A stretch of 64,000 nucleotides of DNA from Flavobacteriia bacterium (GTDB taxonomy: Bacteria > Bacteroidota > Bacteroidia > Flavobacteriales_D > Crocinitomicaceae): the NCBI GenBank assembly GCA_947464135.1, contig CANHVK010000001.1:49096-113095 (forward strand), written 5' to 3'. A program made the translations under genes and the position numbers. Below the pieces are notes generated by a model. That model made no database searches, was not told where the DNA came from, and was given only the letters and a program-made list of their open reading frames with translations. This document shows, in pieces, positions 46,591 through 57,735 of the stretch. The first letter of the stretch is position 1. Each line of letters begins with the position of its first letter.

Positions 46591-48030
46591 ATGAAAAGAC
46601 TTAAAATAAAAGACATATTAACCTCACCAACAATTGGTTCTGAAATAACTGTAAAAGGTTGGGTTCGTGCATTTAGAAGTAACCGTTTTATACAATTATC
46701 TGATGGTTCTACAATCAATACAATTCAATGTGTAGTTGATTTTGAAAAATTTGATGAAGCGCTTTTGAAAAAAATCTCAACCGCTGCTGCGTTAAGCCTT
46801 ACTGGACAATTAGTTGAGTCACAAGGAAGCGGACAAGCAGTTGAACTTTTGGTAAATACAATCGAAATATTAGGTGAAGCAAATCCAGATGATGTTCAAA
46901 AAACAGTAATGCAACCGAAAAAACATAGCTTGGAATTTTTACGTGAACAAGCACACTTGCGTTTCAGAACAAACACTTTTGGTGCCGTTTTTAGAATTCG
47001 TCATGCTGTTGCTTATGCAATTCATAAATTCTTTAATGACAAAGGATTTTTCTACTTACATACACCAATCATCACGGGTTCTGATGCAGAAGGTGCAGGT
47101 GAAATGTTCAGAGTAACCACTTTAGATTCAAAAAATCCGAAATTAGATGAAAATGGTAATGTAGATTTTTCAGAAGATTTTTTTGGTAAAGCAGTAAACT
47201 TAACAGTTTCAGGTCAATTAGAAGCTGAATTAGCAGCATTGGCACTAGGACAAGTTTATACTTTTGGACCTACTTTCCGTGCTGAAAATTCAAATACTTC
47301 TCGACATTTAGCTGAATTCTGGATGGTAGAACCTGAAGTGGCATTCAATGATTTAAATGACAACATGGATTTAACAGAAGAATTCTTAAAATACATTTGT
47401 CAATATGTGATGGATCATTGTGCTGATGATCTTAAGTTTTTGGATGACAGAGATTTTGCTGAACAACAAACAAAACCACAAAATGAACGTAATGAATTAC
47501 GTTTGATTGAAAGATTACAATTTGTCGCTAATAATCCGTTTAAGAGAATTACTTATACAGAAGCAATTGATTTATTATTAAATAGTTCTCATTATAAAAA
47601 GAAAAAATTCAAATTTGATGTAGCTTGGGGAACAGATTTACAAAGTGAGCACGAACGTTTCTTGGTAGAAAAAGAATTTAAATCTCCAGTGATTATTACT
47701 GATTATCCAGCATCATTTAAAGCGTTTTACATGCGTCAAAATGAAGATGGTAAAACAGTGGCTGCAATGGATGTATTATTCCCAGGCATAGGTGAAATCG
47801 TTGGTGGTTCTCAACGTGAAGAGCGTTTAGATATTTTAAAAGAAAAATGTAAAGCATTTAATATTCACGAAGAAGAACTTTGGTGGTATTTAGATACTCG
47901 TAAATTTGGTTCTGTTCCGCACGCAGGATTTGGATTAGGGTTTGAACGTATGATTATGTTCGTAACTGGAATGTCAAACATCAGAGACGTAATTCCATTT
48001 CCAAGAACACCGCAAAACGCAGAGTTTTAA
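46591..48030 (+). CDS. asnS: Asparaginyl-tRNA synthetase
   Basis: [74 protein letters not shown]. Confidence 0.97.
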   Translation: MKRLKIKDILTSPTIGSEITVKGWVRAFRSNRFIQLSDGSTINTIQCVVDFEKFDEALLKKISTAAALSLTGQLVESQGSGQAVELLVNTIEILGEANPDDVQKTVMQPKKHSLEFLREQAHLRFRTNTFGAVFRIRHAVAYAIHKFFNDKGFFYLHTPIITGSDAEGAGEMFRVTTLDSKNPKLDENGNVDFSEDFFGKAVNLTVSGQLEAELAALALGQVYTFGPTFRAENSNTSRHLAEFWMVEPEVAFNDLNDNMDLTEEFLKYICQYVMDHCADDLKFLDDRDFAEQQTKPQNERNELRLIERLQFVANNPFKRITYTEAIDLLLNSSHYKKKKFKFDVAWGTDLQSEHERFLVEKEFKSPVIITDYPASFKAFYMRQNEDGKTVAAMDVLFPGIGEIVGGSQREERLDILKEKCKAFNIHEEELWWYLDTRKFGSVPHAGFGLGFERMIMFVTGMSNIRDVIPFPRTPQNAEF

Positions 48031-48037
48031 AAATAGT

Positions 48038-48068
48038 ATACCCACACTAACAAATGTGGGTATTTTTT
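48038..48068 (+). terminator. Intrinsic terminator after asnS
   Basis: ATACCCACA-N8-TGTGGGTAT then T tract. Confidence 0.85.
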
Positions 48069-48098
48069 TATAAATTTAAATTATAAGATAAATCAATA

Positions 48099-49547
48099 AT
48101 GGCACTGAAACAACAACTATCACAACGTTTAGAGCAGAGACTTTCTCCGCAACAAATTCAGTTGATGAAATTGTTACAAGTTCCAACTATTGAATTAGAT
48201 CAACGTATAAAACAAGAAATAGAAGAAAATCCTGCCCTAGAAGAAGGATTAGACCAAATCGAAGAAGATTTTCCTAGTTCAGAAGAAGATTACACAGAAG
48301 ATTTAGATGGTTCTACCGATTTTGACTTATCTGATTACATGGATGATGATGGAGCAGATTATAAAACTCAATCAAATAATCGCTCTAAAGACGATGAAGA
48401 ATATTATGTTCCTTTATCAGGTGAACAATCTTTTCAAGAAAAACTTATCGAACAATTACACCTGCTAGATTTAGACGATAACCAATTCTTAATTGCAGAT
48501 ATCATTATCGGAAATTTAGATGAATCTGGTTATTTAAACCGAGAAATTTATGCTATTGTTGATGATTTAGCCTTTTCTGCAAATGTTTTTGTCACAGAGA
48601 AAGAAGTTGAAGATGTTTTAATGTTGGTGCAAGAATTAGACCCTGCTGGTATTGGAGCGAGAGATTTGAGAGAATGTCTTTTATTACAACTTAAAAGGGA
48701 TAACGATGGAGACATTACTCGTTTTACAGCAAAAAAAATTGTTGAGAATCATTTCGAAGAATTTATAAAAAAACATTACGACAAAATTTTAAATAAACTT
48801 GAAATTGAAGAAGATGATTTAAAAGAAGCAATAGACGTTATACTAAAATTAAATCCAAAACCTGGTGGTTCATCTAAAGAAACAGAAAAACCAATGCAAC
48901 AAATTACTCCTGATTTTTCAGTGTTTGAATTTGAAGGTAAATTAGAATTAACGTTAAATGGCAAAAATGCCCCTGATTTGAAAGTAAGCAAAGAATATGA
49001 AAACATGTTGCGCGCTTATTCAGAAGGTGCAAAAAAATCAAAATCTGATAGAGAAGCAGTTTCGTTTGTAAAACAAAAATTAGAAAGCGCTAAGTGGTTT
49101 ATTGATGCAATCAAACAAAGACAAAATACTTTGTTTGTAACGATGAATGCCATCATGAATTACCAACGTGGATTTTTTCTAACAGGTGATGAAACAAATT
49201 TAAAACCTATGATTCTAAAAGATATTTCAGAATTGGTAGGTTTAGATATATCAACTATATCTCGCGTCGTAAACAGCAAATACGTTCAAACAAATTACGG
49301 GATTTTTTCACTCAAATATTTCTTTTCTGAATCGATGTCAACAGATTCTGGAGAAGAAGTTTCAACAAGAGAAGTAAAAAAGATATTAGCTGATGCAATA
49401 ACACAAGAAGATAAGAGAAAACCCTTACCTGACGACAAACTAACAGACTTATTACAACAAAAAGGGTATAATATTGCAAGAAGAACAGTTGCAAAATACC
49501 GTGAACAACTGAATATTCCAGTTGCACGATTACGAAAAGAACTATAA
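48099..49547 (+). CDS. rpoN: RNA polymerase sigma-54 factor
   Basis: LSPQQIQLMKLLQVPTIELDQRIKQEIEENPALEE, DISTISRVVNSKYVQTNYGIFSLKYFFSE, RPN-type ARRTVAKYREQLNIP. Confidence 0.97.
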   Translation: MALKQQLSQRLEQRLSPQQIQLMKLLQVPTIELDQRIKQEIEENPALEEGLDQIEEDFPSSEEDYTEDLDGSTDFDLSDYMDDDGADYKTQSNNRSKDDEEYYVPLSGEQSFQEKLIEQLHLLDLDDNQFLIADIIIGNLDESGYLNREIYAIVDDLAFSANVFVTEKEVEDVLMLVQELDPAGIGARDLRECLLLQLKRDNDGDITRFTAKKIVENHFEEFIKKHYDKILNKLEIEEDDLKEAIDVILKLNPKPGGSSKETEKPMQQITPDFSVFEFEGKLELTLNGKNAPDLKVSKEYENMLRAYSEGAKKSKSDREAVSFVKQKLESAKWFIDAIKQRQNTLFVTMNAIMNYQRGFFLTGDETNLKPMILKDISELVGLDISTISRVVNSKYVQTNYGIFSLKYFFSESMSTDSGEEVSTREVKKILADAITQEDKRKPLPDDKLTDLLQQKGYNIARRTVAKYREQLNIPVARLRKEL

Positions 49548-50189
49548 ATGAAATTACTTTCAACTACAATTTCTTGGATATTTATGCCTTTAATTATGCC
49601 TGTTTATGCATTAATTATAACGATGTATATCCCTTCATTTGAATCAGGTTTTTATCAAAGAAATACACTTTACTTTTTAACCCCTGAATTAAAATTAGCA
49701 ATATTAGCTTTGTTTGGGTTATTTTCATTTTTAGCTCCTGCTTTATCATTATTGTTTTTAAAGCAAAGAAAAATTATTTCATCAATACAGGTAGATGAAC
49801 AAAAAGAACGTTCATTACCAATGATAATTACAGCTCTTTATGCCGCTTTTTTTGCTTGGTTTTTATGGAACAAAACCCCTCAAGGTATCTTACCGATACA
49901 AATACATTTATTTCCATTAGGAAGTTTTGCAGCAATAATTATTGCAATCATAGTAAATGGATTTGAAAAAGTTAGCTTGCATGGATTAGGAGCAGGAATG
50001 TTTTTAGCTTTTATTATCTCCTATTATCAAATTCAATTGTATTATCCGTTATCAATTATCTTCGTTTCTACTATACTTTGTGGAATCATTCTATCATCAA
50101 GACTTTATCTCCAAAAACATACCTTAAAACAAGTCTTTTTAGGGTTTGGGATTGGTTTTATAGTTTTATATATCACCTTTCATTTATAA
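49548..50189 (+). CDS. Hypothetical multi-TM membrane protein (possibly PAP2-like)
   Basis: 213 aa, about 6 TM segments; ATG directly follows the rpoN stop. Confidence 0.6.
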   Translation: MKLLSTTISWIFMPLIMPVYALIITMYIPSFESGFYQRNTLYFLTPELKLAILALFGLFSFLAPALSLLFLKQRKIISSIQVDEQKERSLPMIITALYAAFFAWFLWNKTPQGILPIQIHLFPLGSFAAIIIAIIVNGFEKVSLHGLGAGMFLAFIISYYQIQLYYPLSIIFVSTILCGIILSSRLYLQKHTLKQVFLGFGIGFIVLYITFHL

Positions 50190-50202
50190 TTTATTCCAAA
50201 AA

Positions 50203-50234
50203 AAAAGACTACCTCATTTCTAAAGTAGTCTTAT
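50203..50234. terminator. Bidirectional terminator between convergent genes
   Basis: AAGACTAC-N12-GTAGTCTT flanked by A and T tracts. Confidence 0.75.
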
Positions 50235-50268
50235 TTCTTTTATCTAGGATTCTTTTTTCTAAAGAATT

Positions 50269-51603
50269 CTAATATTCAAATGTTTCCATAAATTTCGTGG
50301 TAAAGTTTCCATTTTTGAAATCTTCATTATCCATTAATTTTTGATGGAAAGGAATGGTTGTCTTGATACCTTCAATTACATATTCATCTAATGCACGTTT
50401 CATTTTTAAAATTGCTTCATCTCGTGTTTGCGCAACAACAATTAATTTAGAAATCATTGAATCGTAATTTGGTGGAATTGTATAACCTGCATATGCATGA
50501 GTATCTAATCTTACACCGTGCCCACCTGGACTATGATATGAAGTAATTAATCCTGGAGAAGGTCTAAAATCGTTATAAGGATCTTCAGCATTTATACGAC
50601 ACTGAATTGCATGCATTTGTGGATAATAGTTTTTTCCAGAAATTGGATGACCAGCAGCAATTTTAATTTGCTCTTTAATCAAGTCAAAATTGATTACTTC
50701 TTCAGTAATTGTATGTTCTACCTGGATACGAGTATTCATCTCCATAAAGTAGAAATTTCTGTGCTTATCAACCAAGAATTCAACTGTTCCAACACCTTCG
50801 TAATTCACTGCTTTTGTTGCTTTAATAGCAGCTTCACCCATACGCTCACGTAATTCATCAGTCATGAATGGAGATGGTGTTTCTTCAACCAACTTTTGGT
50901 GACGACGCTGAATAGAGCAATCTCTCTCTGAAAGGTGACATGCATTTCCGAATTGGTCACCAGCAATTTGAATCTCAATGTGACGTGGTTCTTCAATGTA
51001 TTTCTCCATATAAATACCATCGTTTCCGAAAGCAGCAGCAGCTTCTTGTCTCGCAGAGTTCCAAGCAGCTTCTAAATCTTCTTCTTTCCAAACGATACGC
51101 ATTCCTTTACCACCACCACCAGCAGTTGCTTTCATGATAACAGGATAAACGATTTCTTTCGCTTGTTTAAAAGCATCTTCTAAATCTGCTAATAATCCTT
51201 TTGAACCAGGGATACAAGGAACACCAGCTGCAATCATTGTTGCTTTTGCTGTAGCTTTATCTCCCATACGAGCGATTTGATCAGGCAATGCACCAATAAA
51301 CTTTATTCCGTGTTGTTGACAGATTTTAGAAAACTTTTCATTTTCTGATAAAAATCCATAACCTGGGTGAATTGCATCTGCATTCGTAATTTCTGCAGCA
51401 GCAATAATATTAGGAATAGATAAATATGACTTTGCACTTACAGCAGGTCCAATACAAACCGCTTCATCTGCAAATCTTACTGGTAAACTGTCTTTGTCAG
51501 CAGTAGAATAAACTGCTACAGTTTTAATTCCCATCTCTTTACAAGTACGAATAATACGTAAAGCGATTTCACCTCTGTTTGCAATTAATATTTTTTTAAA
51601 CAT
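50269..51603 (-). CDS. accC: Acetyl-CoA carboxylase biotin carboxylase subunit
   Basis: [71 protein letters not shown]; start at internal Met. Confidence 0.97.
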   Translation of the reverse strand: MFKKILIANRGEIALRIIRTCKEMGIKTVAVYSTADKDSLPVRFADEAVCIGPAVSAKSYLSIPNIIAAAEITNADAIHPGYGFLSENEKFSKICQQHGIKFIGALPDQIARMGDKATAKATMIAAGVPCIPGSKGLLADLEDAFKQAKEIVYPVIMKATAGGGGKGMRIVWKEEDLEAAWNSARQEAAAAFGNDGIYMEKYIEEPRHIEIQIAGDQFGNACHLSERDCSIQRRHQKLVEETPSPFMTDELRERMGEAAIKATKAVNYEGVGTVEFLVDKHRNFYFMEMNTRIQVEHTITEEVINFDLIKEQIKIAAGHPISGKNYYPQMHAIQCRINAEDPYNDFRPSPGLITSYHSPGGHGVRLDTHAYAGYTIPPNYDSMISKLIVVAQTRDEAILKMKRALDEYVIEGIKTTIPFHQKLMDNEDFKNGNFTTKFMETFEY

Positions 51604-51624
51604 TTCCGTTGAATTTATAAAAAA

Positions 51625-51661
51625 AGGGAGCAAACTTTTGATAATCAAAAGTCGGCACCCT
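51625..51661 (-). terminator. Terminator/attenuator-like hairpin between accB and accC
   Basis: Inner perfect CTTTTGAT-a-ATCAAAAG inside near-perfect AGGGaGC/GCaCCCT; minus-strand stem is followed by a T tract. Confidence 0.6.
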
Positions 51662-51678
51662 CTACTAAGATTCGTTTA

Positions 51679-52170
51679 TTATGCTGGATCAACTAAAAAT
51701 AATGGTTGATCATATTCTACAGGAGAAGCATCATCAACTAATACTTTAACTATTTTACCAGAAATTTCAGACTCAATATCATTAAACAATTTCATTGCCT
51801 CAATGATACAAACTACCTGACCTTTTCCAATTGAATCACCTACATTAGCAAATGCAGGTTTATCTGGAGAAGATGAACGGTAAAAAGTTCCAATCATAGG
51901 AGACTTAATAGTAACATATTTAGCATCCTCAGAAGGAGCTGCTGTTTTTGGAGCTTCTACAACTGGTGAAGCTGCTGGAGCGGCAACAGGAGCAGCTACA
52001 ACAGGAGCAGATTGTGCTACTGGAGCTTGAACATAAACAGTATGCTCTTCTTTTTTCGTTTTATGTTCAGCTTTGATGATGATTTTAAAATCTTTTTGTT
52101 CGATTTCAACTTCACTTACACCTGATTTAGAAACGAATTTAATTAAATCTTGAATTTCTGTAAGATTCAT
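51679..52170 (-). CDS. accB: Acetyl-CoA carboxylase biotin carboxyl carrier protein
   Basis: Ala/Pro-rich linker, VVCIIEAMKLFNDIESEISGKI. Confidence 0.96.
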   Translation of the reverse strand: MNLTEIQDLIKFVSKSGVSEVEIEQKDFKIIIKAEHKTKKEEHTVYVQAPVAQSAPVVAAPVAAPAASPVVEAPKTAAPSEDAKYVTIKSPMIGTFYRSSSPDKPAFANVGDSIGKGQVVCIIEAMKLFNDIESEISGKIVKVLVDDASPVEYDQPLFLVDPA

Positions 52171-52194
52171 GTTATTTGATTTAAGTTCTTATTC

Positions 52195-53187
52195 TTAATT
52201 TGAATTATATGCCCATTTTAAATATACAGCACCCCATGTAAAACCACCTCCAAAAGCAGATAAAATAATATTATCTCCTTTTTTCAATTGTTTTTCCCAA
52301 TCCCATAAACAAAGTGGTAATGTAGCTGCTGTAGTATTACCATACTTTTGAATATTAATCATCACTTTTTCTTTTGACAATCCCATTCGTTCAGCAGTTG
52401 CATCAATGATTCTTAAGTTCGCTTGATGTGGAACTAACCAATCTACATCTTCACTCGTTAAATTATTTTTCTCCATGATTTCAGCAGAAACCTCAGCCAT
52501 GTTAGTTACAGCAAATTTGAAAACAGTTTTACCTTCTTGCTTTACAAAATGATCTCTATTTTCAACAGTAGCTAATGTTGCAGGGTTTGCTGAACCTCCA
52601 GCTGGTTGAATCAAATATTTTCTACCTGAACCATCACTTCTCAAAATCGCGTCTTGAACACCAAGTCCTTCTTCATTAGGTTCTAATAAAACAACTCCAG
52701 CTCCATCTCCAAAAATAACACATGTTGTACGGTCTTGATAATCAATTATTGAACTCATTTTATCAACACCAACTACAAGTACTTTTTTATGAGTTCCTGT
52801 TTCAATAAATTTTGCACCAGTTTCTAATGCATAAATAAATCCTGAACATGCAGCAATTAAATCAAATCCCCAAGCATTTGTCATTCCAACTTTATCACAA
52901 ACGATGTTGGCAGTGCTTGGAAACGGATGATCGGGTGTAACTGTAGCAACAACTACTAAGTCGATATCCAAAGGAGATAATCCTTTTTTTTCTAATAATT
53001 GTTTCACAGCTTCAGCAGCCATATCTGAAGAAGCACCATCTTTCATGATTCTTCTTTCAGAAATACCCGTACGAGTTAAAATCCACTCATCTGTAGTATC
53101 AACAATTTGTGCTAAGTCATGATTACTCAAGATGGTCTCAGGTAAATACCCTTGAACACCAGTAATTGCAGCTGTTATTTTACTCAT
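52195..53187 (-). CDS. fabH: Beta-ketoacyl-ACP synthase III
   Basis: [53 protein letters not shown]. Confidence 0.97.
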   Translation of the reverse strand: MSKITAAITGVQGYLPETILSNHDLAQIVDTTDEWILTRTGISERRIMKDGASSDMAAEAVKQLLEKKGLSPLDIDLVVVATVTPDHPFPSTANIVCDKVGMTNAWGFDLIAACSGFIYALETGAKFIETGTHKKVLVVGVDKMSSIIDYQDRTTCVIFGDGAGVVLLEPNEEGLGVQDAILRSDGSGRKYLIQPAGGSANPATLATVENRDHFVKQEGKTVFKFAVTNMAEVSAEIMEKNNLTSEDVDWLVPHQANLRIIDATAERMGLSKEKVMINIQKYGNTTAATLPLCLWDWEKQLKKGDNIILSAFGGGFTWGAVYLKWAYNSN

Positions 53188-53190
53188 ATA

Positions 53191-54129
53191 TTAATTAAAT
53201 GCTTCGTTAACTCGGGTAGCTAATCCAGATTTTGCTACGTGATATGAATGTAACACCATATTTTTCACAGCAATATCGTTGGAGATTCCGTGACCAATAA
53301 TCACATTACCTTTAACACCTAAGATTGGTGTTCCACCATAGTTTTCATAATTGAAACGATCAAAATATTCATCTTGAATACCTCTTTTTCGTAACATATG
53401 ATAAAAACCTTCAGCCTGTTTCAATACGATATTACCCGTGAAACCATCACAGACAATCACATCAGCTTTACCTCGGAAGATGTCTCTACCTTCGATATTA
53501 CCTATAAAGTTCACTTCCTCAGACTCTGCTAACATTTTGTGTACAGCAATAGTAAGTAAGTTCCCTTTTGTTTCTTCCTCTCCAATATTTAAAAGAGCTA
53601 CCTTAGGGTTTTCAATTCCATATACATTCTTAGCATACAAAGCACCTAATACCGCAAATTGATACAACACATCAGGCTTGCAATCCGCGTTTGAACCAAC
53701 GTCTAATAACACAGAACTTCCTCCATCAAATGAAGGAATTACTGAAGTTATACAAGGACGTATTACTCCTGGAATTGTATTAACCTTATAAATTGCACCA
53801 ACTAACATAGCACCAGTATTACCAGTACTTGCAAAGGCATCAATTTCTTTTTTTGCCAACAAATCAAACCCAACAGAAATTGTACTGTTCGGTTTTTGTG
53901 GAATAGCTCTCGTAGGATGGTCATGCATTGTAATTATGTCAGGGGCATGAACGATTTCAAAATCTGAAACATTCGCACCACGTTGAATCATGTCTTTTTC
54001 AATAGACTCTTTATCACCCAACAATACAATCTTTACATCCTGAGGAAGTTCTTTTTGGGCGAGAATTGCACCAGAAATATTTGCATCTGGCGCAAAATCA
54101 CCCCCTAAAATATCTAATCCTATCTTCAT
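53191..54129 (-). CDS. plsX: Phosphate acyltransferase
   Basis: KIGLDILGGDFAPDANI, ASTGNTGAML, DVGSNADCKP, VCDGFTGNIVLK. Confidence 0.96.
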   Translation of the reverse strand: MKIGLDILGGDFAPDANISGAILAQKELPQDVKIVLLGDKESIEKDMIQRGANVSDFEIVHAPDIITMHDHPTRAIPQKPNSTISVGFDLLAKKEIDAFASTGNTGAMLVGAIYKVNTIPGVIRPCITSVIPSFDGGSSVLLDVGSNADCKPDVLYQFAVLGALYAKNVYGIENPKVALLNIGEEETKGNLLTIAVHKMLAESEEVNFIGNIEGRDIFRGKADVIVCDGFTGNIVLKQAEGFYHMLRKRGIQDEYFDRFNYENYGGTPILGVKGNVIIGHGISNDIAVKNMVLHSYHVAKSGLATRVNEAFN

Positions 54130-54153
54130 CAGGAAGAATAAGTTTTAATTCGC

Positions 54154-54345
54154 TTAAATTGCTACTTCTTTCTCAGCTACAACTTTTCCTTTGTAGTAAA
54201 GTTTTCCTTCATGCCAATAAGCATGATGAAATAAGTGAGGCTGACCTGTTGTAGGACAAATTGCGATATTGTCAGCTACTGCTTTAAAATGCGTTCTTCT
54301 TTTGTCTCTTCTTGTAGTAGAAGTTCTGCGCTTAGGATGTGCCAT
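54154..54345 (-). CDS. rpmF: 50S ribosomal protein L32
   Basis: [22 protein letters not shown]...[15 protein letters not shown]. Confidence 0.96.
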   Translation of the reverse strand: MAHPKRRTSTTRRDKRRTHFKAVADNIAICPTTGQPHLFHHAYWHEGKLYYKGKVVAEKEVAI

Positions 54346-54367
54346 TTTACTTTATTTTTATTAACTA

Positions 54368-55024
54368 TTAGTTCAAATTCTTTAATATTGCCCATCTTGG
54401 ATCAATGGGTTTATCATTCTCGTTATCTTCTTCCCAATTTTCATCATCATCCTCACCTTCATCAGTCTCATCATCTTCAACATCCCACTCTTCATCATCC
54501 CATTCTTCATCATCCCATTCTTCATCATCCCATTCTTCATCATCCCATTCTTCATCATCTAAATCGTCTTCATCTTCAGGGTTTACAAGATGTTGTTGAA
54601 TCAACCCCCACATTTCTTCATCACATTCTCCATCATCATGAAGCACTCTTAATGGTAATTGTGTAGTAATCAATTCATAAATTGGATTGGTAATATCAAT
54701 TTGATAACTATCAGGGTGCAAAACCACTAACATTTCATCTTCTTCCTCTTCTAGTCCGAATTTGTATATTAGCTTATAACCACCGTCAATTTCCAAATCC
54801 ATTGGCGTATTACATCTATCACACAAGGTATTTATTGTTCCTTCAGCATGAAAAAGAGCAATCATCATTGTCTCTTTTTTATCTAATTCTAAAGTTACTT
54901 TAACATTTCCTTGTTCAATAATGGAATACTCCATAGATTCAAAGAACGAGTTTCCTATTTCAAAATCAAATAGATGCTTCCCGATTTTTAACCCTACAAA
55001 CGGAATTAGAAATTCATTATGCAT
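54368..55024 (-). CDS. YceD/DUF177 family protein
   Basis: MHNEFLIPFVGLKIGKHLFDFEIG, CDRCNTPMDLEIDG, located 5' of rpmF; acidic repeat tract near the C-terminus. Confidence 0.92.
   Translation of the reverse strand: MHNEFLIPFVGLKIGKHLFDFEIGNSFFESMEYSIIEQGNVKVTLELDKKETMMIALFHAEGTINTLCDRCNTPMDLEIDGGYKLIYKFGLEEEEDEMLVVLHPDSYQIDITNPIYELITTQLPLRVLHDDGECDEEMWGLIQQHLVNPEDEDDLDDEEWDDEEWDDEEWDDEEWDDEEWDVEDDETDEGEDDDENWEEDNENDKPIDPRWAILKNLN
54481..54555. repeat. Five tandem 15-bp units (catcccattcttcat) in the YceD/DUF177 coding region
   Basis: Direct reading: first unit differs by one base (ctc), the next four are identical. Encodes repeated D/E/W pentapeptides. Confidence 0.95.
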
Positions 55025-55150
55025 ACATTCAGTCTTTGATAAGGAAGGCAAAGATAATAAAATTAAACGAAGATTGTTTATATCTTTTTAAATTTTGACA
55101 AAAACAACCTACGTTTTATAAATCATTATCCAATTCAAGGTTAAAAAACG

Positions 55151-56245
55151 TTACTCTCTATGACTTGAATAGTTTTTCCTTTTCACTTCAGAAACTTGCT
55201 GAACCTGAAGTGGGTTCGCATTTATTTCTTTATGGAATTTTCTGTTTTTATATATATCTAAAGACCAATAAATCGCATTGCGCATAGATTGAGCATTTGC
55301 AATCCCTTGTCCTGCAATATCAAAAGCTGTTCCATGATCTGGCGAAGTTCGAACAATTGGTAAACCAGCAGTGTAATTCACTCCATCTTCAAAAGAAAGT
55401 GCTTTGAATCCTGTAAGCCCTTGATCATGATACATTGCAAGAACTACATCAAATTGATTCAACATAGACGAACCAAAGAATCCATCTGCTGGAAAAGGTC
55501 CATATGCAGTTCCTCCTTTTTCTGTAAATGCATTAATTGCCGGAATAATAATTTCCATTTCTTCCGAACCTAACTTACCATTTTCTCCAGCATGCGGGTT
55601 CAATCCTAGTACAGCAATTTTAGGCTTAATAATTCCAAAGTCTTTAATTAATGAACTATTCAACTGATTTAATTTATTTAAAATTGATTCTTTTGTAATC
55701 GTTGAAGAAACATCTTTCAAAGGCACATGAGTCGATACCAATGCAACTTTTAAACGATCACTTATCATCATCATTAAAGCCTCATCAACATTTGATAAAT
55801 GAGCCAAATATTCTGTATGTCCTGGAAATTTAAAATCAACTTTAGATATAGCTTCTTTAGAAATAGGTGCTGTAACTAAAACATCTATTTTATTTTGAGC
55901 TAAATCTTGGGTTGCTCTTTCCAACGATGCAAAAGCGTATTTTCCTCCAGTTTCTGAAATTTGACCAATCTCAAAACGAATTTCATCATTCCAAACATTG
56001 ATAACATTTACTCTATTGGCAATTGCCTCATCTGCCGTTCGACATGATTGGTAAGAAAATTCATCAATCTTAATCATTTTTTTATGGTAAGAAAGTGTCT
56101 TTGTAGACGCATATATAATCGGAATACAATCTTGTAAAATCCGATTATCTGAAAGTGCTTTAATGACTACTTCAGGACCTATACCATTGATATCACCAAT
56201 AGTAATCCCAACTCTTACTAACGATTTATCTTTATCTCTATCCAT
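55151..56245 (-). CDS. pdxA: 4-hydroxythreonine-4-phosphate dehydrogenase
   Basis: VGITIGDINGIGPEVVIKAL, FPGHTEYLA, AVLGLNPHAGENGKLGSEE, MYHDQGLTGFKAL, RTSPDHGTAFDIAG. Confidence 0.97.
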   Translation of the reverse strand: MDRDKDKSLVRVGITIGDINGIGPEVVIKALSDNRILQDCIPIIYASTKTLSYHKKMIKIDEFSYQSCRTADEAIANRVNVINVWNDEIRFEIGQISETGGKYAFASLERATQDLAQNKIDVLVTAPISKEAISKVDFKFPGHTEYLAHLSNVDEALMMMISDRLKVALVSTHVPLKDVSSTITKESILNKLNQLNSSLIKDFGIIKPKIAVLGLNPHAGENGKLGSEEMEIIIPAINAFTEKGGTAYGPFPADGFFGSSMLNQFDVVLAMYHDQGLTGFKALSFEDGVNYTAGLPIVRTSPDHGTAFDIAGQGIANAQSMRNAIYWSLDIYKNRKFHKEINANPLQVQQVSEVKRKNYSSHRE

Positions 56246-57636
56246 TAGAAGTGTTTTTCTATAAACTCGTGTAACAATCTAACTCCTACTCCAGTTCCTC
56301 CTTTACCTTTATAATTTTCAGGTGATTCTAAAAATGCAGGACCTGCTATATCCAAATGAACATAAGGAGCTTTCACAAAATGCTCTAAAAATTTACCAGC
56401 AGTAATCATTCCTGCATATCTGCTACCAATATTCTTCATATCAGCAACTGAAGACTTTAAATCATCTTTATATTCATCCCAAAAAGGCAATTGCACTAAT
56501 CTTTCATGTACATCATTCCCTGCCTCGATCAATTTGTCTAATACTTTTTGTTTAGCATTACCCATCATACACGAAGCTTTTGTGCCAATTGCAACTACTG
56601 CAGCTCCAGTCAACGTTGCTGCATCAATCACTAATTCAGGATTATATTTAGCTGAATAAGCTAATGCATCAGCTAATATCATTCTACCTTCAGCATCTGT
56701 ATTCAACACTTCAATCGTTGTTCCGTCATACATATGAATGACATCCCCAGGTGCATAAGCATTTAATCCAGGTCTATTATCTGTAGCAGGAATTAATCCA
56801 ACGATATGAACATCTAAATTATTCAAAGCAGCAGCATAAATGGTTGCAGCCATACAAGCCGCTCCAGCCATATCACTTTTCATTAAATCCATAGATCCAG
56901 CTGTAGGTTTTAAACTCAAGCCTCCTGTATCGTATACAACTCCTTTTCCAACCAATACTAATGGTTTTTTATTTCGAGCATTTTTTGGTTTATATTCGAT
57001 AATAGTGAATGTTGGTGGTTCAATAGAACCCTTATTTACAGCCAATAAACCTCCCATTTTTAGGGCTTCGATTTTTGCTTTTTCTAAAACTTGAACTGAA
57101 AATTTTGCTTCTTCACCCAGTTTTTGAATTTCAGAAGACAATTGTGAAGCAGTTAAAAAAGAAACAGGTTCATTAACCATATCTCTTGACCAACAAACCG
57201 CTTTTAATACATTATTTAGTTTTTGAATTTGTTCTTTTTCAAATTTACCAATTACTTCTATCGTTTCTAATTGGTATTTTCTTTCATCTGCATTTTTGAA
57301 ATATTTCAAAAATTGATAGTTTGATAACAATAAACCTTCAGCTAATAACAAAGTTGTATCCTTTTTACCAATCAAAGTAATTTTTTTCGCGTCTTTTGGT
57401 AGTTTAGTCCTAACTGTACTACCTGCAATTCGCAATTTTTCGTTTGACAAATCGTCTTTAACAAAAAAGATAAATTGATTTCCTAACTTCAAGTAATCTA
57501 CTTCCTCTTTTCCATCTAAAAAAGTTTTAGATAACTCTTGAGCTAAAGGATGAATATCTGAAACCTCATTATTTTTCTTACCTAATAAAAAAACCAAATG
57601 GTCTTCTAAATTATATTTTTTTACTTCTACGATCAT
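56245..57636 (-). CDS. pepA: Leucyl aminopeptidase family (M17) protein
   Basis: LVGKGVVYDTGGLSLKP, MKSDMAGAA, NTDAEGRMILADAL. Confidence 0.94.
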   Translation of the reverse strand: MIVEVKKYNLEDHLVFLLGKKNNEVSDIHPLAQELSKTFLDGKEEVDYLKLGNQFIFFVKDDLSNEKLRIAGSTVRTKLPKDAKKITLIGKKDTTLLLAEGLLLSNYQFLKYFKNADERKYQLETIEVIGKFEKEQIQKLNNVLKAVCWSRDMVNEPVSFLTASQLSSEIQKLGEEAKFSVQVLEKAKIEALKMGGLLAVNKGSIEPPTFTIIEYKPKNARNKKPLVLVGKGVVYDTGGLSLKPTAGSMDLMKSDMAGAACMAATIYAAALNNLDVHIVGLIPATDNRPGLNAYAPGDVIHMYDGTTIEVLNTDAEGRMILADALAYSAKYNPELVIDAATLTGAAVVAIGTKASCMMGNAKQKVLDKLIEAGNDVHERLVQLPFWDEYKDDLKSSVADMKNIGSRYAGMITAGKFLEHFVKAPYVHLDIAGPAFLESPENYKGKGGTGVGVRLLHEFIEKHF

Positions 57637-57684
57637 ATTAGAAATTTTAAAGTCCTAAGTTAAGGATAAAACAGAAATTACTTA

Positions 57685-57717
57685 TCAAAAAGAAAGGGCA
57701 ATCTAAAAGACTGCCCT
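57685..57717 (-). terminator. Intrinsic terminator after the TPR-protein gene
   Basis: Minus strand GGGCAGTCT-ttt-AGATTGCCC then T-rich tract. Confidence 0.75.
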
Positions 57718-57735
57718 CACAAATAAAAATTAATT

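Noticed and set aside
54154-54345. L32 lacking a full four-Cys zinc ribbon
   Set aside because: Single-Cys CPTTG...AYW form seems typical of Bacteroidota L32, so not treated as unusual.
54481-54555. Possible CRISPR-like or intergenic repeat
   Set aside because: Contiguous 15-bp tandem units without spacers, fully inside a coding region.
54405-54599. Plus-strand ORF rich in SSSSHSS
   Set aside because: Antisense translation of the acidic 15-bp repeat in the YceD/DUF177 gene; low-complexity artefact.
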